The position numbers were made by a program, and so were the translations under genes. DNA of 64,000 nucleotides, from assembly GCA_934463115.1 (NCBI GenBank), contig CAKSIN010000001.1, forward strand, positions 1-64,000, given 5' to 3'. Origin of the DNA: an uncultured Clostridia bacterium (GTDB lineage Bacteria > Bacillota > Clostridia > UMGS1810). This document shows, one piece after another, positions 43,133 to 51,331 of the stretch. The notes under the pieces were generated by a model. The model saw only the letters and a program-made list of their open reading frames with translations. It did no database searches and had not been told where the DNA came from. Every line of letters starts with the position of its first letter. The stretch's first letter is position 1.

Positions 43133-43170
43133 CGGCCGGCAAATGTTCCACGTGGAACATTTGCCGGCCG
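43133..43170. promoter_or_regulatory. parS: parS site within a 38-nt perfect palindrome
   Basis: The core TGTTCCACGTGGAACA (43144-43159) matches the parS consensus of ParB/Spo0J. It continues as CGGCCGGCAAA on the left and the exact complement on the right, making a perfect palindrome of 38 nt centred at 43151/43152. It lies 117 nt before parA. There is no T-run, so it is not a terminator. Confidence 0.9.
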
Positions 43171-43330
43171 ATAACAAGGGGATCAGAATATGCTGCCTCT
43201 CCGGGGTATTGCCGATATTCGGCGAGAGGCGCATTTAGGCATACGGGAGTCAAACCCAATATGTCTAGCCGAAAGAGAATAATCCGAACTCCGATTTTGA
43301 GAGACAGATTTCCGCTTTCGCTATATAAGC
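43171..43330. other. Structured noc-parA spacer without a gene
   Basis: No open frame of note. It can fold: GCCTCTC/GAGAGGC around 43196-43230 with an inner GCCGA/TCGGC hairpin, and CGAAAG/CTTTCG at 43270-43320 with AATC/GATT inside. A T-arm-like GGGTTTGACTCCC on the minus strand does not extend into a tRNA. Confidence 0.5.
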
Positions 43331-44158
43331 CTATTTATGAATACGTATGGTGTATTCATAGTATAAATCGGTCTCTTCTTTTTCGGTGGTGGCTTCTATG
43401 CCGCTCTCCTTCATCATTGAGACCGCACGGCTTATGGTTTTAAGAAACACTCTGACATCTTTCAATCCGGGGCGATTTTTCTTTTCGCTGTCACGCGGTA
43501 TACCGCCTCTGATTATTTTATCTACAAGTGCTTCTGTCTGCTTGACATTAAAGGAATAGTCTATTACTTTTTTTAATGCATAAAGCTGTTTTTCCTCCGT
43601 GTCAAGTCTGAGCAAAGCGCGAGCGTGCCGTTCGGTTAAATTATTATCCTTAATAATTTCACGTGCAACATTCGGAAGTTTCAGCAGCCTGATTTTATTT
43701 GCAACAGACGATTGCGTTTTACCTAATTTCCTTGCCAAATCTTCCTGTGTTATACCCTGATTTTTTAAAAGTAGAGCATATGCGCTTGCTTCTTCAAGAA
43801 AAGAAAGATTTTGTCTTTGAATATTTTCTATAAGCGCAACAATAGCGCTGTCCTCATCTTCCATATCAACAATTATTGCCGGTATTTTCAAAAGTCCTGC
43901 AAGTCCGGCGGCCTTTAAACGTCTTTCTCCGGCAATAAGTTCATAGGTTCCGTCACGCTTTTTGCGCACGGTAACCGGCTGAAGAACTCCGTATTGACGG
44001 ATTGATTCGCTCAGTTCCTTTAACCTATCGTGATCAAAATTGATTCTTGGCTGATTCGGATTTGGCTGTATAACATGCAGCGGCAGCTGCACTACAGTAT
44101 TTGTTCCGGATCTCGGCGACTGAATCGAACTGCCGGTAAGTAATTGTGATTTGATCAT
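43331..44158 (-). CDS. noc: Nucleoid occlusion protein Noc (ParB paralogue)
   Basis: A protein of 275 residues. It has the ParB fold (NQPRINFDHDRLKELSESI, GVLQPVTVRKK, GERRLKAAGLAGL, ALIENIQRQNLSFLEEASAY) and helix-turn-helix (TQEDLARKLGKTQSSVANKI), followed by a C-terminal region unlike that of the ParB at 41346. Its place after rsmG marks it as Noc, which binds DNA and membrane to keep Z rings off the nucleoid. The start at 44158 is 9 nt after TTGGAGC; a TTG five codons earlier lies inside the ribosome site. It has its own promoter. Confidence 0.88.
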   Translation of the reverse strand: MIKSQLLTGSSIQSPRSGTNTVVQLPLHVIQPNPNQPRINFDHDRLKELSESIRQYGVLQPVTVRKKRDGTYELIAGERRLKAAGLAGLLKIPAIIVDMEDEDSAIVALIENIQRQNLSFLEEASAYALLLKNQGITQEDLARKLGKTQSSVANKIRLLKLPNVAREIIKDNNLTERHARALLRLDTEEKQLYALKKVIDYSFNVKQTEALVDKIIRGGIPRDSEKKNRPGLKDVRVFLKTISRAVSMMKESGIEATTEKEETDLYYEYTIRIHK

Positions 44159-44252
44159 ATTCACAAGCTCCAATTATAAATCCCTCTTTTCATTTGTTAT
44201 GCCGCATTCGCGGACAAAATTAAGAATTTTTATTCTTTCTTAATTCAAATAG

Positions 44253-44281
44253 ATTATAACACAGATTATACCTTTTGTGAA
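44253..44281 (-). promoter_or_regulatory. Promoter of noc
   Basis: Minus strand TTCACA (44276-44281), a 17-nt spacer and TATAAT (44253-44258), just downstream of the rsmG terminator. A second TATAAT lies inside the spacer. Confidence 0.65.
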
Positions 44282-44310
44282 CAAAAACCGTTCGTCCGTA
44301 TACGACACAA

Positions 44311-44340
44311 AAAAATAAAAACCGCTTTATGCAAGCGGTT
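44311..44340 (-). terminator. Terminator overlapping the rsmG stop codon
   Basis: Minus strand AACCGCTT / AAGCGGTT with loop GCATA, then TTTATTTTTTT. The rsmG stop codon (44327-44329) falls partly in the loop, so a translating ribosome may affect folding. Confidence 0.88.
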
Positions 44341-45028
44341 CTTTTGACGGTTTTGGAGCCTTTCGCGGATATTTTGTCGGTGTTTGCGATATCTTTTTTA
44401 TAATAACCGCATAGTGTTCGTATTCATAGTCCGAAATATTGCATTTCCTGCATTCAATTATTTCACCGCCGAGAATTTTAACTGCGTTTTTTGCGCTCTC
44501 TATTTCCTCTGATGCCTTTGGTCCTTTCAGGCTGATAAAATACCCGCCTGATTTCAAAAACGGCAGACACAGTTCCGAGAGTGTGGAAAGATTTGCGACG
44601 GCGCGTGACAGGCATACATCAAATTTTTCGCGGTATTTCTTATCTCTGCCCCCATCCTCCGCACGCATATGAACACAGTTTACATTTTCAAGTTCTACCG
44701 ACGATACAACTTCACTTAAGAAATTAATTCTCTTTCCGAGAGAATCAAGCAATGTTATATGTATATCCGGTCTTACAATTTTAATGGGTATACCCGGGAA
44801 ACCCGCTCCCGTGCCGACATCAATAACATTTGCCCCGCGGAAAACTATTTCCGGTATATCGGCACAAAGCGAATCGAGAAAATGTTTGACTGCCACGTCA
44901 TCTTCTTCGGTTATGGCAGTAAGATTCATTTTTTGATTCCATTCAACAAGTAAATCATAATATTTTTTGAACTTTGCGCACGAAATATCATCAATATTAT
45001 TTTGTTTAAGTATCGTTTCTATCGACAT
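44327..45028 (-). CDS. rsmG: 16S rRNA (guanine-527 N7) methyltransferase
   Basis: A protein of 233 residues with KMNLTAITEEDDVAVKHFLDSL, the SAM-binding VIDVGTGAGFPGIPIKI, and VCLSRAVANLSTLSELCLPF. Methylates G527; loss of this enzyme gives low-level streptomycin resistance in other bacteria. It starts inside the 3' end of mnmG (23-nt overlap) with GGAGGAAAGTCTGA before the ATG. The Pro/Lys-rich end (PTKYPRKAPKPSKEPL) lies over a terminator hairpin. Confidence 0.96.
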   Translation of the reverse strand: MSIETILKQNNIDDISCAKFKKYYDLLVEWNQKMNLTAITEEDDVAVKHFLDSLCADIPEIVFRGANVIDVGTGAGFPGIPIKIVRPDIHITLLDSLGKRINFLSEVVSSVELENVNCVHMRAEDGGRDKKYREKFDVCLSRAVANLSTLSELCLPFLKSGGYFISLKGPKASEEIESAKNAVKILGGEIIECRKCNISDYEYEHYAVIIKKISQTPTKYPRKAPKPSKEPLA

Positions 45029-46922
45029 TCAGACTTTCCTCCGATGATGTTTTTTGTGTTTTCAGATATATAATCAGCACATTTATATCTGCAGGCGATA
45101 CACCGGATATTCTTGATGCCTGACCGAGTGATTTCGGACGCATACGCGACAGTTTCTGACGTGCCTCAATACGCAGTCCGTAAATATCATCGTAATTAAT
45201 ATCATCCGGTATAAGCTTTTTTTCCAGCTTTTTAAACTGCTCCACCTTTTCGATTTGTTTTGAAATATATCCCTCATATTTTACCTGTATATTAACCTGC
45301 TCAACACAGTATTTATCCAAATCAGGACGCATGGGATCTATTAACGCAAGTTTTTCATAGCTAAGCTCCGGTCTTCGTATCAGTTCGGCAAGCTTAACGC
45401 CTGTAGTAATTTTCGCACTTGAATTTTCTTCAAGAAAATTGTTTACTCTTTCACTCGGTGCCACAACGCATTTTTTAACCCTTTTGATTTCATCAAGTAT
45501 GGTGTTTTTCTTATTTATAAATGCATTATATCTTTCTTTGGATATGAGTCCGAGATTATACCCTTTTTCCGTAAGGCGAAGGTCAGCATTGTCCTGACGC
45601 AGAAGAAGCCTGTATTCACTGCGGCTCGTCATCATTCTGTACGGTTCTTTTGTACCTTTAATCGTTAAATCATCTATAAGCGTACCAATGTAGGATTCAC
45701 TTCTGTCCAGGATAAAGGGTTCCTTCGACAGGCATTTGCATCCTGCATTTATTCCTGCAATAAGACCTTGCGCAGCCGCTTCTTCATATCCGGAGCTTCC
45801 GTTAAACTGTCCGGCACCGTACAATCCGTGATAATCTCTGAATTCAAGTGTCTGCATAAGCTGCGTTGCATCCGCGCAATCATACTCAATGGCATATGCG
45901 GTTCGCATCATTTCGGCATTTTCAAGTCCCGGAACAGAATGCAGCATCTTAATCTGCACATCTTCGGGAAGTGATGAAGAAAATCCCTGTATGTACATTT
46001 CTTCGGTATTAAGTCCCATCGGCTCAATAAAAATCTGGTGTCTAGGTTTATCGCTGAATCTCACAACCTTATCCTCAATGGACGGGCAATACCTCGGTCC
46101 TATTCCCTCTATCATTCCGCTGTAAAGAGGTGAATATTTGAGGTTGTCCTTTATTATACGGTGAGTTTCCTCGGTTGTGTACGTAAGATAGCAAACAGCC
46201 TTATTTTCACCCGGAACGGAAGTTTCAAACGAAAAAGGTGTAATATCGTCATCGCCCTTTTGAATCTCCATTTTTGAAAAATCAACCGTTTTTCTGTTAA
46301 CCCTTGCCGGTGTGCCGGTTTTAAACCTCTGCATGATAATTCCGGCTTTTTTCAGACATTCGGACAATTCGTTGGACGGAAATACACCGTCGGGACCGCT
46401 CTCCTTGCTGTAATCTCCTATTATAACCTTTCCTTTCAGATATGTTCCCGTAGCTATAATCGCACATCTGACATCATATTTTGCACCGACAGACGTCATC
46501 ACGCTTTTAACATTTTTATCATTATCAAATTCAATATTGACTATTTCAGCCTGTTTCATTTCAAGGTTTGGAGTTTTTTCAAGAACATGTTTCATTTCCT
46601 CCTGGTATCTCCGCCGGTCGGATTGAACACGCAGGCTGTACACAGCCGGCCCTTTGCCTTTATTGAGCATACGGGACTGTATAAATGTTTTGTCCGCAAT
46701 CTTTCCCATTTCTCCGCCGAGTGCATCTATCTCACGAACAAGGTGTCCTTTCGCCGTTCCGCCGATACACGGGTTGCACGGCATATTTGCAACTGTGTCC
46801 ATATTTATTACAAACATAATAACACTCGCGCCGAGCCGCGCTGCCGCAAGTGCAGCTTCGCAGCCGGCATGTCCGCCGCCTATAACAGCTACGTCATATT
46901 TTCCCGCGTTATATTCTCTCAT
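45006..46922 (-). CDS. mnmG: tRNA uridine-34 carboxymethylaminomethyl enzyme, FAD subunit
   Basis: Works with MnmE to make cmnm5U34. The 638-residue protein starts at 46922 (GGAGGAAACAAC upstream) and shows the FAD dinucleotide motif DVAVIGGGHAGCEAALAAARLG, NPCIGGTAKGHLVREIDALGG, GTYLKGKVIIGD, CPSIEDKVVRFSDKPRHQIF, and MTSRSEYRLLLRQDNAD. It overlaps rsmG and lies 14 nt after mnmE. Confidence 0.97.
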   Translation of the reverse strand: MREYNAGKYDVAVIGGGHAGCEAALAAARLGASVIMFVINMDTVANMPCNPCIGGTAKGHLVREIDALGGEMGKIADKTFIQSRMLNKGKGPAVYSLRVQSDRRRYQEEMKHVLEKTPNLEMKQAEIVNIEFDNDKNVKSVMTSVGAKYDVRCAIIATGTYLKGKVIIGDYSKESGPDGVFPSNELSECLKKAGIIMQRFKTGTPARVNRKTVDFSKMEIQKGDDDITPFSFETSVPGENKAVCYLTYTTEETHRIIKDNLKYSPLYSGMIEGIGPRYCPSIEDKVVRFSDKPRHQIFIEPMGLNTEEMYIQGFSSSLPEDVQIKMLHSVPGLENAEMMRTAYAIEYDCADATQLMQTLEFRDYHGLYGAGQFNGSSGYEEAAAQGLIAGINAGCKCLSKEPFILDRSESYIGTLIDDLTIKGTKEPYRMMTSRSEYRLLLRQDNADLRLTEKGYNLGLISKERYNAFINKKNTILDEIKRVKKCVVAPSERVNNFLEENSSAKITTGVKLAELIRRPELSYEKLALIDPMRPDLDKYCVEQVNIQVKYEGYISKQIEKVEQFKKLEKKLIPDDINYDDIYGLRIEARQKLSRMRPKSLGQASRISGVSPADINVLIIYLKTQKTSSEESLNVDRNDT

Positions 46923-46936
46923 GTTGTTTCCTCCAT

Positions 46937-48313
46937 CTATTTGCCCACACAAAAATTATGAAATATTCTGTCGACAATTTCTTCGCCGACTGTTTGCCCC
47001 GTTATTTCTCCCAGACATGAAATAGCATTTTCAATATCAATATATGTGATATTGGCAGGAATTCCGTTTTCTATTGCCGAAAGTGCATCATAAAGTGATT
47101 TTCTTGCTTTTGCCAGCGCGTCACGATGGCGGACATTAACCACAACAGCATCATCGGATTTACATATTTTACCTATTTCAAACATTTTTTCTATTGTGTC
47201 TGAAAGTTCATCAAGACCTATTTTTTCTTTAACGGAGAATTCAATAATTTTTCCTGCATATTTTTTTATTATATCAATTTCTGTTGCAATTCCTTTTTCG
47301 GATTTATTTAAAAGAGCAATAGAATTTTTATCCTTTATTTTTTCAAGAATAAAAATATCGTTATCATCAAGTTTAGCCGACGCGTCCGTCATGTAAATGA
47401 CGAGATCGGATGATTCAAGTATATCCTTTGATTTTTCTACCCCAATACTTTCCACAATATCATTTGTACTGCGTATTCCGGCCGTGTCCGACAGGCGAAG
47501 TGTCACATTGCCCAAGGTTACTTTCTCCTCTATCGAATCACGCGTCGTTCCCTCAACATCCGTTACTATGGCGCGTTCATCACCGCACAGTAAATTCAGC
47601 AGCGACGATTTTCCAACATTCGGTTTTCCGACAATGGCCGTCTTAATTCCCTCGCGTGCAATTATTCCTGATGAAGCAGTGTCAAGCAATCTGTCAATTT
47701 CAGCAATTGAATTTCGCATTCCGTCGGTAAATTCGGCATCACTGAGCGGCTCAAGTTCTTCATCTGCAAAATCTATCAAAACCTGCAAATGCGCTATAAG
47801 TGAAAGCAGATTTCCGCGAATGGCATTTATGCTCCTTGATAATGAACCGCGAAGCTGATTTACAGATATATTATGCGACGACTCACTTGTTGCATTAATT
47901 ATATCTATAACCGATTCGGCTTTGCAAAGATCAATTTTTCCGTTAAGGAATGCGCGTTTTGTAAATTCGCCCGCTTTGGCGTGCCTTGCTCCGTTTCCGA
48001 GAATTTCGGAAAGTATTTCCCGCGTTCCGATAATTCCGCCGTGACAGCTTATTTCAACAACATCTTCACCCGTATATGATTTCGGAGCCTTCATAACCGA
48101 TGCAAGAACTTCATCTATAACACTTTTGTCACTGCGAACCGCATAGCCGTAGGTAATGGTATATGTTTTCGCGTTTATCAGCTTTTTCCCTTTCGGGCTT
48201 TCAAACACTCTATCCGCTATCCTGAGTGCATCTTTTCCGCTGATTCTTATTACCGATATTCCTCCCGTGCCGGCAGGAGTGGAAACAGCCGCTACGGTAT
48301 CCGTATCATACAT
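46937..48313 (-). CDS. mnmE: tRNA uridine-34 modification GTPase
   Basis: A protein of 458 residues: an N-terminal formyl-THF-binding domain (DTVAAVSTPAGTGGISVIRISG), a helical domain, and an inserted G domain with AIVGKPNVGKSSLLNLL, DVEGTTRD, DTAGIR and LLNKSE. The end FCVGK is the C-x-G-K motif with the catalytic Cys. The start at 48313 is preferred to a GTG three codons earlier that sits on the AAAGGAA ribosome site. Confidence 0.96.
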   Translation of the reverse strand: MYDTDTVAAVSTPAGTGGISVIRISGKDALRIADRVFESPKGKKLINAKTYTITYGYAVRSDKSVIDEVLASVMKAPKSYTGEDVVEISCHGGIIGTREILSEILGNGARHAKAGEFTKRAFLNGKIDLCKAESVIDIINATSESSHNISVNQLRGSLSRSINAIRGNLLSLIAHLQVLIDFADEELEPLSDAEFTDGMRNSIAEIDRLLDTASSGIIAREGIKTAIVGKPNVGKSSLLNLLCGDERAIVTDVEGTTRDSIEEKVTLGNVTLRLSDTAGIRSTNDIVESIGVEKSKDILESSDLVIYMTDASAKLDDNDIFILEKIKDKNSIALLNKSEKGIATEIDIIKKYAGKIIEFSVKEKIGLDELSDTIEKMFEIGKICKSDDAVVVNVRHRDALAKARKSLYDALSAIENGIPANITYIDIENAISCLGEITGQTVGEEIVDRIFHNFCVGK

Positions 48314-48350
48314 TAAAATCACATTCCTTTATTATTCTCAAAACCTACAA

Positions 48351-48400
48351 GAGCGCGTCCGTATCTTCTTTATTTCCACCGAAGATATACGAATGCGCTC
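48351..48400. other. Long hairpin between jag and mnmE
   Basis: GAGCGC and CGTATCTTC on the left pair with GAAGATATACG and GCGCTC on the right, about 17 bp with small bulges and a 12-nt loop. There is no T-run on the minus strand, so it is not a standard terminator for jag. It could act on mRNA stability between the two genes. Confidence 0.6.
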
Positions 48401-48413
48401 CTGCTTTTTTCAA

Positions 48414-49049
48414 TCAGTCTTTTTTAAGTGCAATAACAACTTTTCTGTTTACACCCTGACCTATACTATATGTTGTTACATATTCATTATCCTGCAATGT
48501 GGAATGAATAATTCTTCTTTCATAGGCGTTCATGGGTTCAAGCGTTGTGTTTCTTCCGGTTCTTATAACCTTTGCGGCAAGCTTGTTCGCAAGGTTTTCA
48601 AGTGCCTTGCATCTCTTTTCGCGATAGTTTTCCGTATCGAGTGATACTCTGACAAAATCGCTGTCTCCTCTGTTCACGGCAAGACTTGTCAAATGCTGAA
48701 GAGCATCAAGCGTCTCCCCTCTTTTTCCTATAACCATTCCCATATCCGGCCCGGAAAGTTCCACCGAAAGTATATCGTCCTTTTTTTCGGCAGATATTGT
48801 TACATCTTCCCCGATTATTTCAAAAATTCCGCCAAGGAATTTCTTTGCTCTTCTTTCGGGATTGGGAACAAGAGTTACCTTTACAACCGCGTCTTTTTTT
48901 CCTATTCCGAGAACTCCCTTTGAACCCTCTTCAATAACTTCAATTTCAACTTCATCTTCGGCGGCATCCAATTCATTTAAAGCAAGATTGATTGCTTCTT
49001 CCTTTGTTTTTGCCGACTTTTCAACAGTGTTCAACATCTCTGTAATCAT
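48414..49049 (-). CDS. jag: Jag/KhpB RNA-binding protein
   Basis: A protein of 211 residues with the Jag N-terminal domain (KTKEEAINLALNELDAAEDE, VEEGSKGVLGIGKKDA-like), a KH domain (GPDMGMVIGKRGETLDALQHL) and R3H (NYREKRCKALENLANKLAAK, PMNAYERRIIHSTL). KhpB-type proteins bind many RNAs and affect cell-wall growth. The start is uncertain: an ATG at 49049 is used, while a TTG at 49061 lies within the yidC stop and GGGG. Adjacent to yidC as usual. Confidence 0.93.
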   Translation of the reverse strand: MITEMLNTVEKSAKTKEEAINLALNELDAAEDEVEIEVIEEGSKGVLGIGKKDAVVKVTLVPNPERRAKKFLGGIFEIIGEDVTISAEKKDDILSVELSGPDMGMVIGKRGETLDALQHLTSLAVNRGDSDFVRVSLDTENYREKRCKALENLANKLAAKVIRTGRNTTLEPMNAYERRIIHSTLQDNEYVTTYSIGQGVNRKVVIALKKD

Positions 49050-49057
49050 TGTAGTGT

Positions 49058-50035
49058 TCAACCCCTTTTTTTCTTTTTATTTATATTGTATTTTTTCTGC
49101 TTTTCAAGAAGCTTCTTTTCGCGCTCAACATCCTGATCGGCTATTTCGGCAGCAAGCTTTTTGTTGTAATATCCGTTCAAAAGAACCGTTTGTCCGAGTG
49201 AAAGAATATTTGATATAACCCAGTAAAGTCCCAGTGCCGACGGCAGTGTGAAGGCAAACCAAAGCGTCATAAGCGGCATGAAAATTGTCATCGACTTTGT
49301 CATGGTTTCTGCATTGCCGGCTGTTCCTTCTTCTTTTTGGTCCGGAGAAAGAACACGCTTGGGTGTTTTGTCTTTCTTTTCTTCTTCTTTTTTTGTATCG
49401 TTCATAAGCATGGATATTTTGCTTGTCAGATACGTTGTTACACCCGAAAGAATAGGTATGATAACAATTACAAGCGCAACAGCTCCGACCGCTCCGCTCA
49501 TAACATTTTTTACAACGTCAAGAGGCACCTGCGACAAGTCCATGCCGAACAAATCAAACTCAAGCAGTTTTTTGCTGTTTGCAATTTGTATTTCTATCAT
49601 TCTTGCCGCCGCACTCGTTCCGGTCTCAAGACCGAGTCCTTTTGCAAATGTTTCAATCTTATCTGCAGAAAAGTGGAGTATGTAGGTAAGCGGTCTGTAA
49701 ATAACCTGATACAATCCAATCAGTATAGGAAACTGTATAAGCAGCGGCAGACAACCTCCTGCCGGGTTTACGCCGTACTCTTTGTACAGCTTCATTGTTT
49801 CCTGACTTTCTTTATTTTTATCATAGGAATACTTTTCCTGAATTTCCTTGAGTTTCGGTTGAATCCGCTGCATTTTTGTCATCGACTTTTGCTGCTTGAG
49901 TCCCAGCGGAAGCAATATAAGCTTAATCAAAATTGTAAACAATATGATAGCCACACCGTAGTTATTTACGAGATCGTTTATCCACCCGAGAATATATCCG
50001 AGCGGAGTGGTTATCAGTAATCTAAAAATGTTCAT
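49058..50035 (-). CDS. yidC: Membrane protein insertase YidC
   Basis: A protein of 325 residues with five membrane helices and no large periplasmic domain, the Gram-positive Oxa1 form. Core words are GVAIILFTILIKLILLPLGL, QQKSMTKMQRIQPKLKEIQE, NPAGGCLPLLIQFPILIGLY and LPSALGLYWVISNILSLGQT. No lipobox Cys. It has a long Lys-rich cytoplasmic loop insertion (TKKEEEKKDKTPKRVLSPDQ) and a basic tail. The start at 50035 follows GGAGGAAACAG. Confidence 0.95.
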   Translation of the reverse strand: MNIFRLLITTPLGYILGWINDLVNNYGVAIILFTILIKLILLPLGLKQQKSMTKMQRIQPKLKEIQEKYSYDKNKESQETMKLYKEYGVNPAGGCLPLLIQFPILIGLYQVIYRPLTYILHFSADKIETFAKGLGLETGTSAAARMIEIQIANSKKLLEFDLFGMDLSQVPLDVVKNVMSGAVGAVALVIVIIPILSGVTTYLTSKISMLMNDTKKEEEKKDKTPKRVLSPDQKEEGTAGNAETMTKSMTIFMPLMTLWFAFTLPSALGLYWVISNILSLGQTVLLNGYYNKKLAAEIADQDVEREKKLLEKQKKYNINKKKKRG

Positions 50036-50045
50036 CTGTTTCCTC

Positions 50046-50255
50046 CTATTTAAGCGGATCATATCCACCCGCATTAAACGGATGGCATCTGAGGATTCTT
50101 TTTAAAGAGAGCCATACTCCCTTAATCGCTCCGTATTTTTCTATTGCCATGATGCTGTAGCTTGAACATGTAGGATAAAATCTGCAGCACGGTTTTTTAA
50201 GCGGAGAGATATACTTTCTGTACAAAGTAATAATTTTTATAAGCACGTATTTCAT
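50046..50255 (-). CDS. yidD: Membrane protein insertion efficiency factor YidD
   Basis: A protein of 69 residues with the family core YRKYISPLKKPCCRFYPTCS and KRILRCHPFNAGGYDPL. Amphipathic, membrane-associated, assists YidC-dependent insertion. The start overlaps the rnpA stop by 4 nt. Confidence 0.95.
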   Translation of the reverse strand: MKYVLIKIITLYRKYISPLKKPCCRFYPTCSSYSIMAIEKYGAIKGVWLSLKRILRCHPFNAGGYDPLK

Positions 50256-50578
50256 TTCATATCCGACTTTTCTATACAGTATTTCATTGTCGAAACTGCC
50301 TTTTCATGCGGAATATAGAGCAACTTACTTCTGGCGGCAATAACTATATTGTATCCGTTTTCGGTTTTCGGCATACATTCCCTGTAGAGGGCGCGTATTA
50401 TTCTCTTTGCTCTGTTTCTGTCATGCGCCTTGCCTATTGCCTTTGATACTGTGATACCAAGCTTGTTTGTCTGAGTTCTGTTCCTGTATGAATGAAAGAC
50501 AATGCAATCCGTAACCGTTTTTTTTCCTTTTCGGTATGCATACAAAAATTCTCGATTGAGCTTAATTGTGCCCTTCAT
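50252..50578 (-). CDS. rnpA: Ribonuclease P protein component
   Basis: A protein of 108 residues that supports the RNase P RNA in maturing tRNA 5' ends. Motifs KLNREFLYAYRKGKK, NKLGITVSKAIGKAHDRNRA and KRIIRALYRECM contain the conserved RNR segment. It lies between rpmH and yidD, but 213 nt after rpmH, a wider gap than usual. Confidence 0.95.
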   Translation of the reverse strand: MKGTIKLNREFLYAYRKGKKTVTDCIVFHSYRNRTQTNKLGITVSKAIGKAHDRNRAKRIIRALYRECMPKTENGYNIVIAARSKLLYIPHEKAVSTMKYCIEKSDMK

Positions 50579-50791
50579 AAAAAAACTCCCTGCCGCAAAA
50601 TTTAACAGACAAGCCTGTCATTTTGGTCTGTGCTGTTACAAAAACGGAACGGTCAGCAAAAAACAAACCGAACCGCAAAGAAACACCTTCCAATGCGGTT
50701 TGTTTAAAGACCGTTCCCAATGCACGGCGATTAATATCGCCCGTTTTCAGGACTGATCCGTCTCGGACAATCCCGTTTTCTTCATTACAAA
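50579..50791 (-). other. Structured rpmH-rnpA spacer
   Basis: 213 nt with no gene. A long imperfect stem spans 50646-50717: GGAACGGTC pairs with GACCGTTCC, and AAACAAACCG with CGGTTTGTTT. A second, GGCGAT/ATCGCC with loop TAAT, is at 50726-50741, and AACAGAC/GTCTGT-like arms occur at about 50602-50638. None is followed by a clean T-run on the minus strand. It could act as a processing or attenuation element separating abundant L34 from scarce RnpA. Confidence 0.55.
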
Positions 50792-50926
50792 CTATGCCGA
50801 CAAAACTTTTCTGCCCTTCAATCTTCTGCGAGCCAAAACCTTTCTTCCGTTTCTGTCGCTCATTCTCGCTCTGAAACCGTGAACCTTACTTCTATGTCTT
50901 ACGTTCGGCTGATATGTTCTTTTCAT
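50792..50926 (-). CDS. rpmH: Ribosomal protein bL34
   Basis: A protein of 44 residues, MKRTYQPNVRHRSKVHGFRA, then RMSDRNGRKVLARRRLKGRK and VLSA, the full L34 sequence pattern. Start 50926, stop TAG 50792-50794. The ribosome site GGAGGTGTGGAGTTT lies ahead, and a near-consensus promoter lies 170 nt upstream. Confidence 0.97.
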   Translation of the reverse strand: MKRTYQPNVRHRSKVHGFRARMSDRNGRKVLARRRLKGRKVLSA

Positions 50927-51096
50927 AAACTCCACACCTCCTTAGAAATTACCACTGTTACTGCGGATGACACACATAAACAATTTGCCTGCATATCAAT
51001 CATATTTAAACACATCGTTTTATGATGCAAAACAGTAATTCTACATTCTTTTTGCCCGGAAGAATTCAAATGCATTTCGTCCGAGAATCATTCTTT

Positions 51097-51125
51097 ATTA
51101 TATACTATCCTATTTTATTTGTCAA
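51097..51125 (-). promoter_or_regulatory. Promoter of rpmH
   Basis: Minus strand TTGACA (51120-51125), 17-nt spacer, TATAAT (51097-51102). The leader before rpmH would be about 165 nt. Confidence 0.88.
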
Positions 51126-51201
51126 CATAAATTTTCTTTATGAGTTCAATTTATTTTAAATTTTCTTATTTTTCGCTATAAAACACAATATTTTCGTTAT
51201 T

Positions 51202-51224
51202 TTATCCACATTATATGTTGATAA
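51202..51224. promoter_or_regulatory. Pair of DnaA boxes beside rpmH
   Basis: A perfect TTATCCACA (51202-51210) and an inverted TGTTGATAA (51216-51224, one mismatch to TGTGGATAA) lie in the 405-nt divergent spacer 50927-51331, next to a long AT-rich run. In the common gene order this is where the outer origin boxes lie. No gene is visible in this spacer. Confidence 0.65.
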
Positions 51225-51266
51225 AGTGGATTAAAAGTACATTATATAAATATTATAAACATTAAA

Positions 51267-51295
51267 TTGACAAACAAACGATTTCGATTTATAAT
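51267..51295 (+). promoter_or_regulatory. Promoter of the pseudouridine synthase-tex operon
   Basis: TTGACA (51267-51272), 17-nt spacer, TATAAT (51290-51295), a perfect consensus 36 nt before the start codon. Confidence 0.88.
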
Positions 51296-51331
51296 CTTAT
51301 TATTCAAATTTAATCTGATTCGGAGGAAATA

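Noticed and set aside
43240..43262. tRNA T-arm-like GGGTTTGACTCCC on the minus strand
   Set aside because: No cloverleaf can be built around it: no D-arm, anticodon arm or CCA in register; the loop also has TTTGAC instead of TTCGAC.
49337..50020. Plus-strand open frame of 227 codons
   Set aside because: Antisense to yidC, with low-complexity Phe/Tyr/Cys-rich translation and no start signal.
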